Origin: CBDBES01 sp965204465
GTDB lineage: Bacteria > Spirochaetota > Leptospiria > Turneriellales > CBDBES01
DNA length: 64,000 nucleotides
Direction: 5' to 3'
Assembly: GCA_965204465.1 (NCBI GenBank)
Contig: OZ241995.1
Coordinates: 124,001-188,000 of the forward strand
Shown here piece after piece: positions 53,680-63,896 of the stretch. The translations under genes and the position numbers were made by a program. How positions within the stretch are numbered: position 1 is the first letter of the stretch; each line of letters starts with the position of its first letter. The notes beneath the pieces are model-generated. The model ran no database searches, was not told the origin of the DNA, and saw only the letters and a program-made list of their open reading frames with translations.

Positions 53680-56600
53680 ATGATTCTAAAAATTTTAGCT
53701 TGTTTCAATAAAAAAGTCATTTTAACAGTGATAAGCCTGGTGCTTCTTAGTAGCTTCACATTACAATGCGCCAAAAAAAGTAACAATCAAAACAATACTT
53801 CACAGGTACTGATAAATACACATACTCTTACCATTCAAAGGCCCACCAATGGAAATGTCACCATTACATCTGGTATACCAGGAGCTGTCATATGCAATCC
53901 CAGCGGAACAGACAACTGCATATATCCCAATATAGCAAGTGGAACAAATGTCACTCTCCAAGTCATAGTCGCAAATACTAGCACTCATGAACTTGCATCA
54001 TGGGGTGGCGCAGATTCAGATAGATGCACAACAAATGGTATGCCAGACAATCCATGTACACTGAACATCAATACCGATATAATAATAAATCCTGTCATTG
54101 ATCCAATTTCAGATGCTTTACATACTTTTACCCTCCAAACGCCTGCAGGAGGCTCTGTTGCAATAACCATTGGTGCAGAAAGCACAGCAAAAATTTGTTC
54201 ATCTGAGTCACCTGCTAACTGCTCCAACACAAACATACCAATGGGGATAGAAATTATTTTAGAGGCAACAGCAAACTCTGATCATACATTCTCTGCATGG
54301 AATGGCATTCCTGGGTGTAGTTCAGGCTTAATATGTACATTTGCGATAACAAGAGATATAATAGATGCAAGCGCTACCTTTATTGGAGGCTCATTGCATA
54401 CCCTCATTATCCAGGGAACTGCAAACAGTGGTAGTATTGATGTCATTGGCACACCAGGCGGGGGAAAAACGTGCTCGTTGACGGATTCTAGCAGCAATTG
54501 TATGTATACGAATATACCAGGTAATACTTTAATTACGCTAAACGCACTACCAAACGATCTTTTTAATGCATGGGGGCCAGGCCCTTGTATTAGCGAAAGT
54601 ACTTCCATGTGTTCCTTTAATATAACGGCTAATACAACAATATCACCTACATTTAATATAAGGAATGTTGTTTTGCCTCGTGATCTTACCATTCTCAGAC
54701 CTACCAACGGAACAATTGGAGTGGTGATCGAAAGTCTAAGCGCTACTGAACCCTGCGAGCCCGGATCTGGCACTACCTGTCAATATACCATGATAGAAAA
54801 TAATAAAACAATTACCCTCACAGCAACCCCTAATGTTGGTTTTGCATTCAATTCATGGAATGTAATAACAGGCAACAATACATGTAATGCATCTGTAGAT
54901 CCGATATGCACCTTTCAGTTGAATGCTGATACGACCATAGAGCCTGTATTTGTTGACCTCAGTACTGGTCCTTTTAGCCTTACCATTGCTTCCCCTTCAA
55001 ATGGAATGATCAATATCGCCTATGGTTCCGTAGATATGAATTGTCCAACTGCATGCTCTCTCCCGAATATAACCAAGGATACAGAAATTACACTAACGGC
55101 AATGCCAACAACTAGTACTACACACAGTTTTAGGCGCTGGGAAGGGACGGATGCTAACCTTTGCGCAAGTGCATCCACGGAGCCTGACTTTAGCATGAGT
55201 GAATGCATTTTTATGATCACCAAAGATACAACGATAGGGGCTCATTTCCCTCCTCTCCGTACTTTGACGTTGAATAGAATTAGTAGTGATTTTCCAGACG
55301 GATCAGGAGGATTAATTGCTAATCCAGGAAATGACTTTGACACTACGACAACCGACGTCGGTTCAAATAACAATTGTGCTAAATCAGGATGTTCCATACC
55401 AGATGTACCAGAGGGAACAGTGAGAATTTTTACCGCATTGGTTGGTACTGCTTCTAGGGTTAAGGAATGGACAGGCTGTGATAATGTGGAAGATGTTGAC
55501 ATTTCATCCGGGGGAAGTACCACAACTGTAATAAACGGAAAATGTACAGTCACTGTTGATGGGGACAAATCCATAACTCTTGAAATCGAATCTACCTCTT
55601 CGGACATTACTTTTTCAATCCAGCCCCCTAGTGGATACGATACCTCTAACGGAGATATTACAATAGGGATCGCAGCAGGTAGAATTTTGACGGGTGATTG
55701 CTCAACATATTCAACATCACCATCTACACCATGCACAGTAGAGTCTGGTACAGAATTTTTATTGACTGCAAGTCCAAGCGATGGCTATAGAGTAAATTGG
55801 GTTGCAGGCTGCAGTGTTCTAGACCCTTTACAACCAAATCAATGCCATACTAGTTCTATAACTGCTTCCAGAGTCGTGCAAGTTCATTTCATAGAGGATG
55901 AATATACAATCACGATCAAACCTTATGACACTAGCGCTACGGGTGGTTCTATTGTGATCGTGGATAGTGGTGGAAGTAATTGCACTGCAGATGGGTCAAC
56001 AGAGGTTATCTGTAATATTGATAGTGGAAACATACTGACCTTTACAGCCACTCTTACCGATGCTGCGGATAACTATGAAGTTCAAAGTTGGGGAACCGAT
56101 AGCTGCGTTGTTAGTCCAAATGAATGTATGCTTACCGTAATGAAAGATGAAACGATCACTGTTCAATTCGGAGTAAAGACTATAAGAACTCTTACAGTAA
56201 CCCCGCCTAGTGCTCTATCAATGGGCAGTATTAAGGTGACCATAGACCCAGATGGCACACCCCTGATCCAAACTTGTACTCATAGTAATACTGCTTGTGT
56301 GTATTCTGATATAACCACCAATCGAAACATTCGATTAGAAGCTTCATCCGGAAGTGCAAACCATTTATTCCAGTCATGGGAAAATTGCCCAGAGACTCCA
56401 AGCGATAATATTTGTGAATTTGGTATAAATAGTGATGCTACAATAGGTGCCAATTTTTCCACTTTTATCACTGCTACTGTTACATTGCCGAATCTTGAAT
56501 CTTCTATACATATATTCGGTGATGTCCTTAGGTCACAAAATTCTTTAGAATTCACAAATTCTACAGGCTTCCTGTGTGTTGGCAGTGGAAAAACATGTAC

Positions 56601-57162
56601 ATATGATCTGGCGATGAATTCGACTGTAATATTTACCAGGTTTATTCTTAGGTCTGGAGAGAATGATATCCCGGATTGGACCATGGGCAATTCCATGAAT
56701 TCTCCATGCAGTACCGCCAGTAGTTTAGGGAATAGTGGTGGAAATAAGGCATTCTGTGCCGTCACAGCAAATATTACAAACTTCATGGCCAATACGGTAA
56801 TAGGATTTGGTCTTAACAGTGCAATACAAACACAAGATTCCGTAAGGAGAACTCTTACTATCAGCAATCCGCCTCAGAATGGTATAATTTATGTATATGG
56901 TCATAACACTTCTGGTTTTATAAACCAATGTGGTACAGGAACTACTATTCCGTCTAAATGTGAATTTAACAATATACCAAATCGTACAAGAATAGCTCTT
57001 AGAGCCGTTCCAAATGATGGTTATACTATAGGTGCATGGCCAAATCCAAGTCCAGGTACTGGATGCATAGGTAACCATGGTGCATGGTGCTCTGTTCAGT
57101 TGGATCAAAATAGAACAATAAGCCAAGCTCAAATAAATGCATTATTTATAGCCACCCCTTAA
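53680..57162 (+). CDS. Large lipoprotein with InlB-type B repeats
   Basis: 1160 aa. Signal peptide VILTVISLVLLSSFTLQC with Cys-30 as lipid-anchor candidate (loose lipobox), then an Asn-rich linker. The remainder is about a dozen repeats of 80-100 aa of the type HTLTIQRPTNGNVTITSG, C(5-10)C, ITLTATPNVGFAFNSW, CTFQLNADTTIEPVF. This resembles the divergent InlB B-repeat (a beta-grasp-like fold). Most repeats keep two or three Cys, suggesting disulfides. It is probably surface exposed and adhesive by analogy; no partner is known. It has its own promoter. Confidence 0.8.
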   Translation: MILKILACFNKKVILTVISLVLLSSFTLQCAKKSNNQNNTSQVLINTHTLTIQRPTNGNVTITSGIPGAVICNPSGTDNCIYPNIASGTNVTLQVIVANTSTHELASWGGADSDRCTTNGMPDNPCTLNINTDIIINPVIDPISDALHTFTLQTPAGGSVAITIGAESTAKICSSESPANCSNTNIPMGIEIILEATANSDHTFSAWNGIPGCSSGLICTFAITRDIIDASATFIGGSLHTLIIQGTANSGSIDVIGTPGGGKTCSLTDSSSNCMYTNIPGNTLITLNALPNDLFNAWGPGPCISESTSMCSFNITANTTISPTFNIRNVVLPRDLTILRPTNGTIGVVIESLSATEPCEPGSGTTCQYTMIENNKTITLTATPNVGFAFNSWNVITGNNTCNASVDPICTFQLNADTTIEPVFVDLSTGPFSLTIASPSNGMINIAYGSVDMNCPTACSLPNITKDTEITLTAMPTTSTTHSFRRWEGTDANLCASASTEPDFSMSECIFMITKDTTIGAHFPPLRTLTLNRISSDFPDGSGGLIANPGNDFDTTTTDVGSNNNCAKSGCSIPDVPEGTVRIFTALVGTASRVKEWTGCDNVEDVDISSGGSTTTVINGKCTVTVDGDKSITLEIESTSSDITFSIQPPSGYDTSNGDITIGIAAGRILTGDCSTYSTSPSTPCTVESGTEFLLTASPSDGYRVNWVAGCSVLDPLQPNQCHTSSITASRVVQVHFIEDEYTITIKPYDTSATGGSIVIVDSGGSNCTADGSTEVICNIDSGNILTFTATLTDAADNYEVQSWGTDSCVVSPNECMLTVMKDETITVQFGVKTIRTLTVTPPSALSMGSIKVTIDPDGTPLIQTCTHSNTACVYSDITTNRNIRLEASSGSANHLFQSWENCPETPSDNICEFGINSDATIGANFSTFITATVTLPNLESSIHIFGDVLRSQNSLEFTNSTGFLCVGSGKTCTYDLAMNSTVIFTRFILRSGENDIPDWTMGNSMNSPCSTASSLGNSGGNKAFCAVTANITNFMANTVIGFGLNSAIQTQDSVRRTLTISNPPQNGIIYVYGHNTSGFINQCGTGTTIPSKCEFNNIPNRTRIALRAVPNDGYTIGAWPNPSPGTGCIGNHGAWCSVQLDQNRTISQAQINALFIATP

Positions 57163-57236
57163 TTATTATCTTATCCAGGTATAATCTTAAACTTTCCAGG
57201 TAAATTTTTTACAACATTTTTGATCAAAAAAAATAG

Positions 57237-57254
57237 TTGACATAGTAGTTGACA
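57237..57254 (+). promoter_or_regulatory. Duplicated TTGACA element before the porin gene
   Basis: GTTGACATAGTA occurs twice in tandem (12-bp period), giving two -35-like boxes at 57237 and 57249. No clean -10 stands at the standard distance for either; TTTCTG/CAGAAA nearby forms a small hairpin. Possibly an activator or promoter duplication. Confidence 0.3.
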
Positions 57255-57345
57255 TAGTAGCTAATAGATATTTTCTGTTATATCAGAAAGTAAAAATAAA
57301 GTTTCCGGTATTCTTAATTCTAAGTTCAGTAGGTTACATTTAAAA

Positions 57346-58758
57346 ATGAAAAAGACTCTTTATTGTATATTGGTCATATCATTGCATACCTCCGCCTATG
57401 CGGGGCTACCAGATTCCTTTGGTTTCTCTGCCGTTGGTATAGGTAATGCTGGGGCAAGAACTGCAAATGTAGGAGATTGGGCATCTCCTTTCTACAATAT
57501 GGCAGGTCTCGCATCTCCTTCTCGATCTTACTATGAAAGAATATCCAATGAACAAAAAAGGGACACTGATATAAAACCCAATGAATTAATACTAAAAAAT
57601 ACAGGTGAAATAGGAATCAGTTATATATATCAGATCACGAATGCCAAAATTTTACCTTCTGTATCAAATTCTCGTATCTCAGAAAATATACAAGCTGCTT
57701 TAGAGAATATGTCCTATGGTATTTTAGAATTGGGTTTGAATTTTGATCTTAGACATATAGTTAAAACGCCATATGATGTTCCTGTTCGATTCGGTCTGGT
57801 GATGGCTTTAAGAGATAATGGCACCATTGTAAGTATTAATGATACTAGCATAGAATCCTATAATTTCCTTAGATATGGAAGAGAAGCTCAGACCATAACC
57901 GTTATTCCAGGAATAGGTTTTCAGATATGGAAAGATAAGATCAGCTTGGGAATAGGAGCCAATATAGCGATTGGAGGCGGAGGTGCTTTTCAAATAGCAC
58001 AGGTTGATCTGGCTCCTGGTGAATTGCAAGTACCTCGCCATGACATAAAAATGGATATGAAGCCTTCTATATCTCCTGTTTTAGGAGTCATGTATGCGGA
58101 GGAATTACCTAATTTTAATGGGCATATCTTTTTCTTCGGCTTTAACTTCAAAGGTGAATCCAAGCTTGAACTGACTCCTCTATCTGTCCAAGCCGAAACA
58201 AAACTATTGGATATAGAGCTGCCTATCAATATAGCTCTATTGGATTTTTATATGCCTTCAATATTTGCAGTCGGAGTAGGCTACCAAATGCCTATAAGTT
58301 TCTTTATTATAGGCATGAATCTGGAATTAGAGCACCAGAGATGGAGCAATTTTAGGGTCAGCAGTTCAAAAGTTGAATTTTATTCACTTCATGATATTCC
58401 CATTCCAAACTTTCACGACATTTCTATCTATAAGAGTTCTATTGAATTTAATCCTTTTTTACTTCCTATTGAATTTAGACTAGGATATAAATATCAACCC
58501 GCTTTTACTCCTGAGCAAGAGCAAAATACTAATTTTTTAGATAATGGCAGGCATGTACTTGCCATTGGATATACTCATAATTTTAAAAAGAATTTTATTA
58601 TAAAAGCAAAATCTGCAGTAAATTTAGGACTACAATACCAGTTTGCCAAAAACAGAGAAAATATAAAAAATATAGATATCGAAATACAAGATAGTCCTTC
58701 TTATTCCTATGATGCAGATGTTTTTCTAATGAGTATTGATTTTGTGCTCTATTTTTAG
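57346..58758 (+). CDS. FadL/OmpP1-like outer-membrane channel
   Basis: 470 aa. Signal peptide (MKKTLYCILVISLHTSAYAG). The mature N-terminus SFGFSAVGIGNAGARTANVG followed by ASPFYNMAGLASP is the hallmark of the FadL/TodX family (hatch region, GxGxAGA...NPAGL). Beta strands follow through the C-terminus, ending FLMSIDFVLYF with a terminal Phe. The family imports hydrophobic compounds such as long-chain fatty acids, fitting a lipid-using spirochaete. A 183-bp gap separates it from the lipoprotein. Confidence 0.8.
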   Translation: MKKTLYCILVISLHTSAYAGLPDSFGFSAVGIGNAGARTANVGDWASPFYNMAGLASPSRSYYERISNEQKRDTDIKPNELILKNTGEIGISYIYQITNAKILPSVSNSRISENIQAALENMSYGILELGLNFDLRHIVKTPYDVPVRFGLVMALRDNGTIVSINDTSIESYNFLRYGREAQTITVIPGIGFQIWKDKISLGIGANIAIGGGGAFQIAQVDLAPGELQVPRHDIKMDMKPSISPVLGVMYAEELPNFNGHIFFFGFNFKGESKLELTPLSVQAETKLLDIELPINIALLDFYMPSIFAVGVGYQMPISFFIIGMNLELEHQRWSNFRVSSSKVEFYSLHDIPIPNFHDISIYKSSIEFNPFLLPIEFRLGYKYQPAFTPEQEQNTNFLDNGRHVLAIGYTHNFKKNFIIKAKSAVNLGLQYQFAKNRENIKNIDIEIQDSPSYSYDADVFLMSIDFVLYF

Positions 58759-58836
58759 AACTTTTCAGACCATTGAAATGTTTGGTAAGTTAACTTTATT
58801 TCATAATAAGATATAATTTCATTTTTAGAATTGATC

Positions 58837-59742
58837 ATGGAAATTTCTCAGATCAAAAAAGCTTCTCTATTCACTGCTATCAAAACCCCTTATTCTAAAA
58901 ATGGAAATATTGATCTTGATGCTTTTGATAAACTTGTACAAAGACAGATAGAGGCTAAGGTAGATGGTCTGATCTTATGTGGTACCACAGGGGAAGGTCA
59001 TTTAATGAATTGGGATGAACATATCCGTCTGATTTCTCACGCGGTAGATCATTTTAAAAATGAAATCATACTCATTGGAAATACGGGAAGCAATAATACA
59101 AGAGAGGCGATCATGGGCACAGAAAAAGGTTTCGCGATGGGAATGCATGCCAGTTTACAGATCAATCCCTATTATGGGAAGACTAATTCTGAAGGCATGT
59201 TGGCTCATTTTGAGAGATTGATGAATATAGGTCCCTCTATGATCTATAATGTACCTTCCAGAACAAATCAGGATATTACCCCAGAAATTGTAAAGTCTTT
59301 ATCTTCTCATACTAACTTTTTAGGAATGAAAGAATGTGTTGGTCCAAACAGGATAAAAAATTATGTTGCAGAGAATATTCCTTGTTGGTCAGGAAATGAC
59401 GAAGATTGTTTTGTTTCCAGGCATAAACATAGATCGAATGGGGTGGTTTCTGTTACTTCTAATCTAATTCCCCGAACATATCGTACTCTAATGGATAAAA
59501 AAGAAGATGATCTTTTTCAAAAGGTTATTCCGCTGATTGAAACCTTATTTGCAGAACCTAATCCAATTTGCATAAATACGTCTTTAGCCATGACAGGATT
59601 ATGCCTCCCTGTTTTTAGGCTGCCCTATCTACCCGCGAATATCTCAATTCAGAAAAAGATCATTGAGGTGGCTAAATTCATCGAAGAGCTGGATCCCATT
59701 CCCATAAAAATAATGGATATTAATGAATTTACCATTTATTAA
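58837..59742 (+). CDS. dapA: 4-hydroxy-tetrahydrodipicolinate synthase, plant-type
   Basis: 301 aa from the ATG at 58837 (TTG two codons earlier). It condenses pyruvate and aspartate semialdehyde for lysine/diaminopimelate. Seen: LILCGTTGEGHLMNWDEH, LIGNTGSNNTREAI, LQINPYYGKTNSEGMLAHFE, IYNVPSRTNQDI (catalytic Tyr) and LGMKECVGPNRI (Schiff-base Lys). GNTGSNNTREA and VWSGND-like CWSGNDEDC match the plant/Chlamydia/Leptospira version, which goes with the LL-DAP aminotransferase route. Confidence 0.9.
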   Translation: MEISQIKKASLFTAIKTPYSKNGNIDLDAFDKLVQRQIEAKVDGLILCGTTGEGHLMNWDEHIRLISHAVDHFKNEIILIGNTGSNNTREAIMGTEKGFAMGMHASLQINPYYGKTNSEGMLAHFERLMNIGPSMIYNVPSRTNQDITPEIVKSLSSHTNFLGMKECVGPNRIKNYVAENIPCWSGNDEDCFVSRHKHRSNGVVSVTSNLIPRTYRTLMDKKEDDLFQKVIPLIETLFAEPNPICINTSLAMTGLCLPVFRLPYLPANISIQKKIIEVAKFIEELDPIPIKIMDINEFTIY

Positions 59743-59760
59743 GACCAACAGAATAAAAAA

Positions 59761-62394
59761 TTAAAAAGGAGATACAGGAAGGTTTTCTAGCAGAGGAAGA
59801 GATCTACCGGTAAACTCCCAAATATCATCACTCCAGCCAGTGTATGTTGTGGTATTCTTACAATGATCACCCGCGAAAACAGGACATTCCAGTTGGTCTC
59901 TACGGCGCAATCCTATGTGTTGTACTTCTTGATTTGACAAGCTATACCATTGATAATGCTTATTTTTTGAATGATCTAAAAAAGTAAAATAAGACCATAT
60001 ATCTTTCATGTTCAACAAAGGGAGAATAGATGTGTAATCATTAAAACTCACACTAAAGTTTTTCTCGGAACGATACTTCATTAAACCATAAAGATTATGA
60101 AAACCTTCTACGACAGAATGTATAGAACCATCCAGTCGGAAATAAGAACCAGTTATACTATTCGTGAAAAAATTGAGTGGACCAACAGCTCTTTCCGCCA
60201 AGAAGACGATCGAAACATCTGCATATGAATTTTCCACTCCTATTTTAAATCGGGAAGCCGCTAAATAGCGGGCAAGTATTCTCTGCCAGATAGAAAAATG
60301 GTCTGTGCCAGATGCCATTGAGTCTGAAAAACCAAAGAAAATATGTATGAATATGCTTGACACACCTGGGATCGACTCTCTATCAGGATCATCATAATGC
60401 ATTCGGATAGAACTACTTGTATAGCAATTCACCACATAAGAAGCTTCTACCATTGCGATGAATCCAGCTAAAATTGCATGGCCTTCTACATTCCCTGTAG
60501 AGTAACTCTCTGCAATAACCGCCCCCCCTCTTAGAACAACCCCTATCAATCCACCTACAGTAAGGCCTCCATAGACATTTGCCTCTGAATAGCTTTGGTA
60601 TACCTTTGCCTTTTGAAAAACGTCTGCCCCAATAGTCAATGAATGTAAATTTTCATTCGTTCCTATCGTGCCGATCAAACCACCAGCCATATCTCCATCA
60701 ATGGTAACCGTAGAAACCCCTATGACACTTTGTTCACTCATGATCACATTTCCTTTGCTCGAACTTTGGATAACAAAACCAGTTCCCATCCACCCCACCA
60801 ATCCTCCACACATTCTATGATTTTTTTTTTGTTCTCTACCTCTTACACAGTTTACTAGTATATTTACATGACTATTTCTTATTTCTGCTACTCTAAAAGG
60901 AACAAGAATTTTCACCCCATATCTTTCAGAGATATACGCTAAGAGATGATCAACCGCAAAAAAATGAGAAGTTTGGAAACCTACCAATCCCCCTATCTCT
61001 CCTGCACCTTGTATCCTGCCTGTAGCAGTAACAGAGTCTATTAAAGAACGTACCATATGCCCAGCCAAGATACCCACCCTGTATTTACCGATCACAATGG
61101 CATTCTCTATATACAAATTCTTAATCTTAGCGCCTAATAAGTGAGCAAAGAGCCCTACTCGTCTTTCTTGAGGACGGTTGATATATAAATTTTGAATTTT
61201 ATGATTTTTAGCATCTAAGGAACCAGCAAAGTATTTGATAGGTACAAAACCTTCCCCTGCTTTATAGCTGGCAAGACGAGTAACGGAAGCGTCTATATCA
61301 CATGCTAGTTCGAAATAAGCGGCAACATTTTCTCTTAAATAATGATCCAATTGGGCAAAATTATATATTTTATAGGGATTGTCCCTGGATCCATCGCCCG
61401 TAGCATCATCCGTACAAGTAGAAATACTATTCGTTGCAATAGATGGCATTAGATCAGGGATAGTGATTTCATGTCCTTTTCTGAGAGATAAATGTTCTAT
61501 CGTAGGTTCAAAGCTTTCTATACGATATTTATTTGAATCAGTACTCACAATTATTGTAGATGCTCCAATGCTATCATTTATATTGTACCCCTTCACTCTA
61601 ATCGAGAAAGGATTCCCTTGGCTGTCAAAGGAAGCACTAGCTATAGGGAAATGATTATTTTTTTCATCAAATACTATATCAAAAATTTCGCTTTGGTCTT
61701 TATCCCATATAGCAGGTTGATAAGGAAGTAATCTGGGAATTTTTCCCTCTTTTGTGAGACGTAATTCTATATCTTTCAAAATATTTTTGGCATCATTGGT
61801 ATTTTGTATGATTCTATTTGGATACTCCCTGTTTGAAATTTTGGTATCAGGGATCTTCAATTCTTGTTCTAATTTGTTCAATCCATTCTTACGGACGATT
61901 CTATTATATTCTTCTTCTAATATTTTCTCTCTTTCTTCTTCATGTTCAGGGATTGTTTTCTCTTCAGAAAGAATTTTTACTTCAACGGAAGGCTCTTTTG
62001 GCAGGGTGGCTTCATCTTCATGATCCAACATTTTTTCTAAACGCTTTAGCAATGTTTTAAGGGCATTTTTACATTTATGAAAATGGATATTTTCTTTATT
62101 TTTGATGCAATTCATGATAGTATTTTTTTCTGATTCATTGATCCTGTTCCCAAGACTAGAAATTCCTTTTGAAATACTTTTTTTATGTTCATCATCAATA
62201 GTAGAAGAATTTCCTGAAATTAATCCTTTGATATTGTTTAGGTCTTCAGTCTCAAAAACAGAATTATCCAAAACATTGTTTGGCAATATCTCTGTATTGA
62301 TACTTTTGTCATTCGTATTCTTAGAGCAGCTACCTAAAAATAACAATAAAACGGAACTGATCAAAAGTATTTTTCTTCGTTTTAATAATTGCAT
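59761..62394 (-). CDS. Large GLUG-repeat lipoprotein
   Basis: 877 aa from the ATG at 62394 (the frame is open 26 codons further, but the signal peptide starts here). Signal KRRKILLISSVLLLFLGSCS, lipobox LGSC. The N-terminal third is charged and coiled-coil like. The middle carries GLUG-type motifs (GGLVGWMGTGFVIQSSSKGN, VGGLIGVVLRGGAVIAESYS, GLVGFQTSHF, GGLIGTIGTN) of a beta-helix-like repeat, found in adhesins. The segment YKIYNFAQLDHYLRENV precedes them as usual. It is probably a surface protein. It is convergent with dapA with 18 bp between stops. Confidence 0.8.
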   Translation of the reverse strand: MQLLKRRKILLISSVLLLFLGSCSKNTNDKSINTEILPNNVLDNSVFETEDLNNIKGLISGNSSTIDDEHKKSISKGISSLGNRINESEKNTIMNCIKNKENIHFHKCKNALKTLLKRLEKMLDHEDEATLPKEPSVEVKILSEEKTIPEHEEEREKILEEEYNRIVRKNGLNKLEQELKIPDTKISNREYPNRIIQNTNDAKNILKDIELRLTKEGKIPRLLPYQPAIWDKDQSEIFDIVFDEKNNHFPIASASFDSQGNPFSIRVKGYNINDSIGASTIIVSTDSNKYRIESFEPTIEHLSLRKGHEITIPDLMPSIATNSISTCTDDATGDGSRDNPYKIYNFAQLDHYLRENVAAYFELACDIDASVTRLASYKAGEGFVPIKYFAGSLDAKNHKIQNLYINRPQERRVGLFAHLLGAKIKNLYIENAIVIGKYRVGILAGHMVRSLIDSVTATGRIQGAGEIGGLVGFQTSHFFAVDHLLAYISERYGVKILVPFRVAEIRNSHVNILVNCVRGREQKKNHRMCGGLVGWMGTGFVIQSSSKGNVIMSEQSVIGVSTVTIDGDMAGGLIGTIGTNENLHSLTIGADVFQKAKVYQSYSEANVYGGLTVGGLIGVVLRGGAVIAESYSTGNVEGHAILAGFIAMVEASYVVNCYTSSSIRMHYDDPDRESIPGVSSIFIHIFFGFSDSMASGTDHFSIWQRILARYLAASRFKIGVENSYADVSIVFLAERAVGPLNFFTNSITGSYFRLDGSIHSVVEGFHNLYGLMKYRSEKNFSVSFNDYTSILPLLNMKDIWSYFTFLDHSKNKHYQWYSLSNQEVQHIGLRRRDQLECPVFAGDHCKNTTTYTGWSDDIWEFTGRSLPLLENLPVSPF

Positions 62395-62555
62395 AAAACC
62401 AAACCAAGCATTATTGTAGGGAAAAAATATTGAAGTATCTAAAAGCTTATTATGAGACTCTGAATTTAACAATATATAACCATAGATAGATCATAATTAA
62501 ATAAAAAATATTAAGATCTTTTTGAGGAAAGTGATTTAATGAACGATTGTTCTAT

Positions 62556-63455
62556 TTAAGAGCGAGGGTGATGCTTCTTATGTGATTTTTGCAGATGGAT
62601 ATGCGCTACATGAGTGTATATCTGAGTGGTAGAGATATCAATATGTCCCAGAAGTTCTTGCACAGATCGAAGATCTGCATTATTTTGCAAAAGGTGAGTC
62701 GCAAAAGAATGTCTTAAAGTATGGGGTGTTATATTTTTATGGATCATAGCTCTGTCTATATATTTCTTAAGTAATCGCCAGGCGCTCTTTCTATTCAAAG
62801 CACTACCTTTTTTAGATACGAAAATATTGTCTGAATAATTGCTGCCTAGTATTATACTCCTGGATTTCTTAAAATAAGTCTGCAGAATATCCATTGCCAC
62901 TTCTCCTAAAGGGACCAGGCGAATATTATCCCCTTTACCATGAACATGGATCACTTTTTCTTTCATGTCAACATCGGATATTTTAAGATTACAGGCTTCC
63001 GATATGCGTAATCCTGAGGAATATAATAATTCAAACATTGCCTTATCTCTTAATTCAAGATAATTATCGGTATCAAAAACATTAAACAGTTTTTTAATTT
63101 CTTTCTGAGTCAAAAAATCAGGTATATGTTTCTCTAATTTGGGAGATTCTACTTTCTCCATAGGATTAGTCACAATTAACTTCAAGTGCTCCAGATAATT
63201 ATAAAATTGCCTTAAAGAAGCAATTACTCTGGCCTTAGTACGATTAGAAATCTTTCGTCTATTTTCTTCTCTTAGAAAATTAGTTATGTCCTGATGAGTA
63301 GATTCTACTATATTTTTTTTATCTTTATTTAAAAAACGATCTAGTTTAGTAATATCAGATATGTAGGAGAAAATACTGTTTTGTGATAACCCTCTTTCAA
63401 ATTCCAGATATTGTTTGAATTCATTGATTATACTCTCTTCTTTTTTCAGTGACAT
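62556..63455 (-). CDS. Tyrosine recombinase XerC/XerD
   Basis: 299 aa, normal size. N-terminal SAM-like DNA-binding domain (YLEFERGLSQNSIFSYISDI) and a catalytic domain with the R-K-H-R-H-Y set: LLYSSGLRISEACNL, VIHVHGKGDNIRLVPLG, TPHTLRHSFATHLLQNN, VQELLGHIDISTTQIYTHVA. It resolves chromosome dimers at dif. Whether this is XerC or XerD cannot be settled here. The C-terminus after the catalytic Tyr is short and His/Lys-rich (HLQKSHKKHHP). Confidence 0.93.
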   Translation of the reverse strand: MSLKKEESIINEFKQYLEFERGLSQNSIFSYISDITKLDRFLNKDKKNIVESTHQDITNFLREENRRKISNRTKARVIASLRQFYNYLEHLKLIVTNPMEKVESPKLEKHIPDFLTQKEIKKLFNVFDTDNYLELRDKAMFELLYSSGLRISEACNLKISDVDMKEKVIHVHGKGDNIRLVPLGEVAMDILQTYFKKSRSIILGSNYSDNIFVSKKGSALNRKSAWRLLKKYIDRAMIHKNITPHTLRHSFATHLLQNNADLRSVQELLGHIDISTTQIYTHVAHIHLQKSHKKHHPRS

Positions 63456-63681
63456 TTTATTTTTTACTTTCTCTTTTATTTATTTTACCATGTCCTGAAT
63501 ACAAATAGACCCTAAAGTCAAGACATAATACATTAAGAAGATCGACCTTGAATAGATAAAATTGAGTAATTTTTTTAATTACACGAAAAGACAGTAAATA
63601 TGTAGTATGGGTATAATATAAAGGAAAAAAGTAGAGTAAAAATACAGAAATTAAAATTAGAAAATTTTATTTTAACACAGT

Positions 63682-63761
63682 TGAAAAACGGCTCTTCCAC
63701 TGAACAAATCGCTGGCAGAATCAAACTTGAAGGCACCCAGAATCGCTATGGAGCAAACTAA
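63682..63761 (+). pseudogene. IS30-family transposase relic
   Basis: Frame: LKNGSSTEQIAGRIKLEGTQ then NRYGAN and stop. The SxEQIAGRL block is the signature of IS30 transposases ahead of the DDE domain; only about 25 codons survive. It lies in a 440-bp gap (63456-63896) without any other gene that I can see. Confidence 0.6.
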
Positions 63762-63896
63762 AATTATGGAATTATAATTGACAATTTATTTAATAAATGA
63801 ATTTATGGAATTTGCCTTATGATCCTACTGAATAATAATAATAGATCATAAATTTACACTGGCAAATGCTATTCATTGAGACGAATCGCTCTTAAT

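Noticed and set aside
53800..57132. Several minus-strand frames of 60-195 codons under the large lipoprotein gene
   Set aside because: Shadows of the plus-strand gene; no signal peptide, domain or spacing support.
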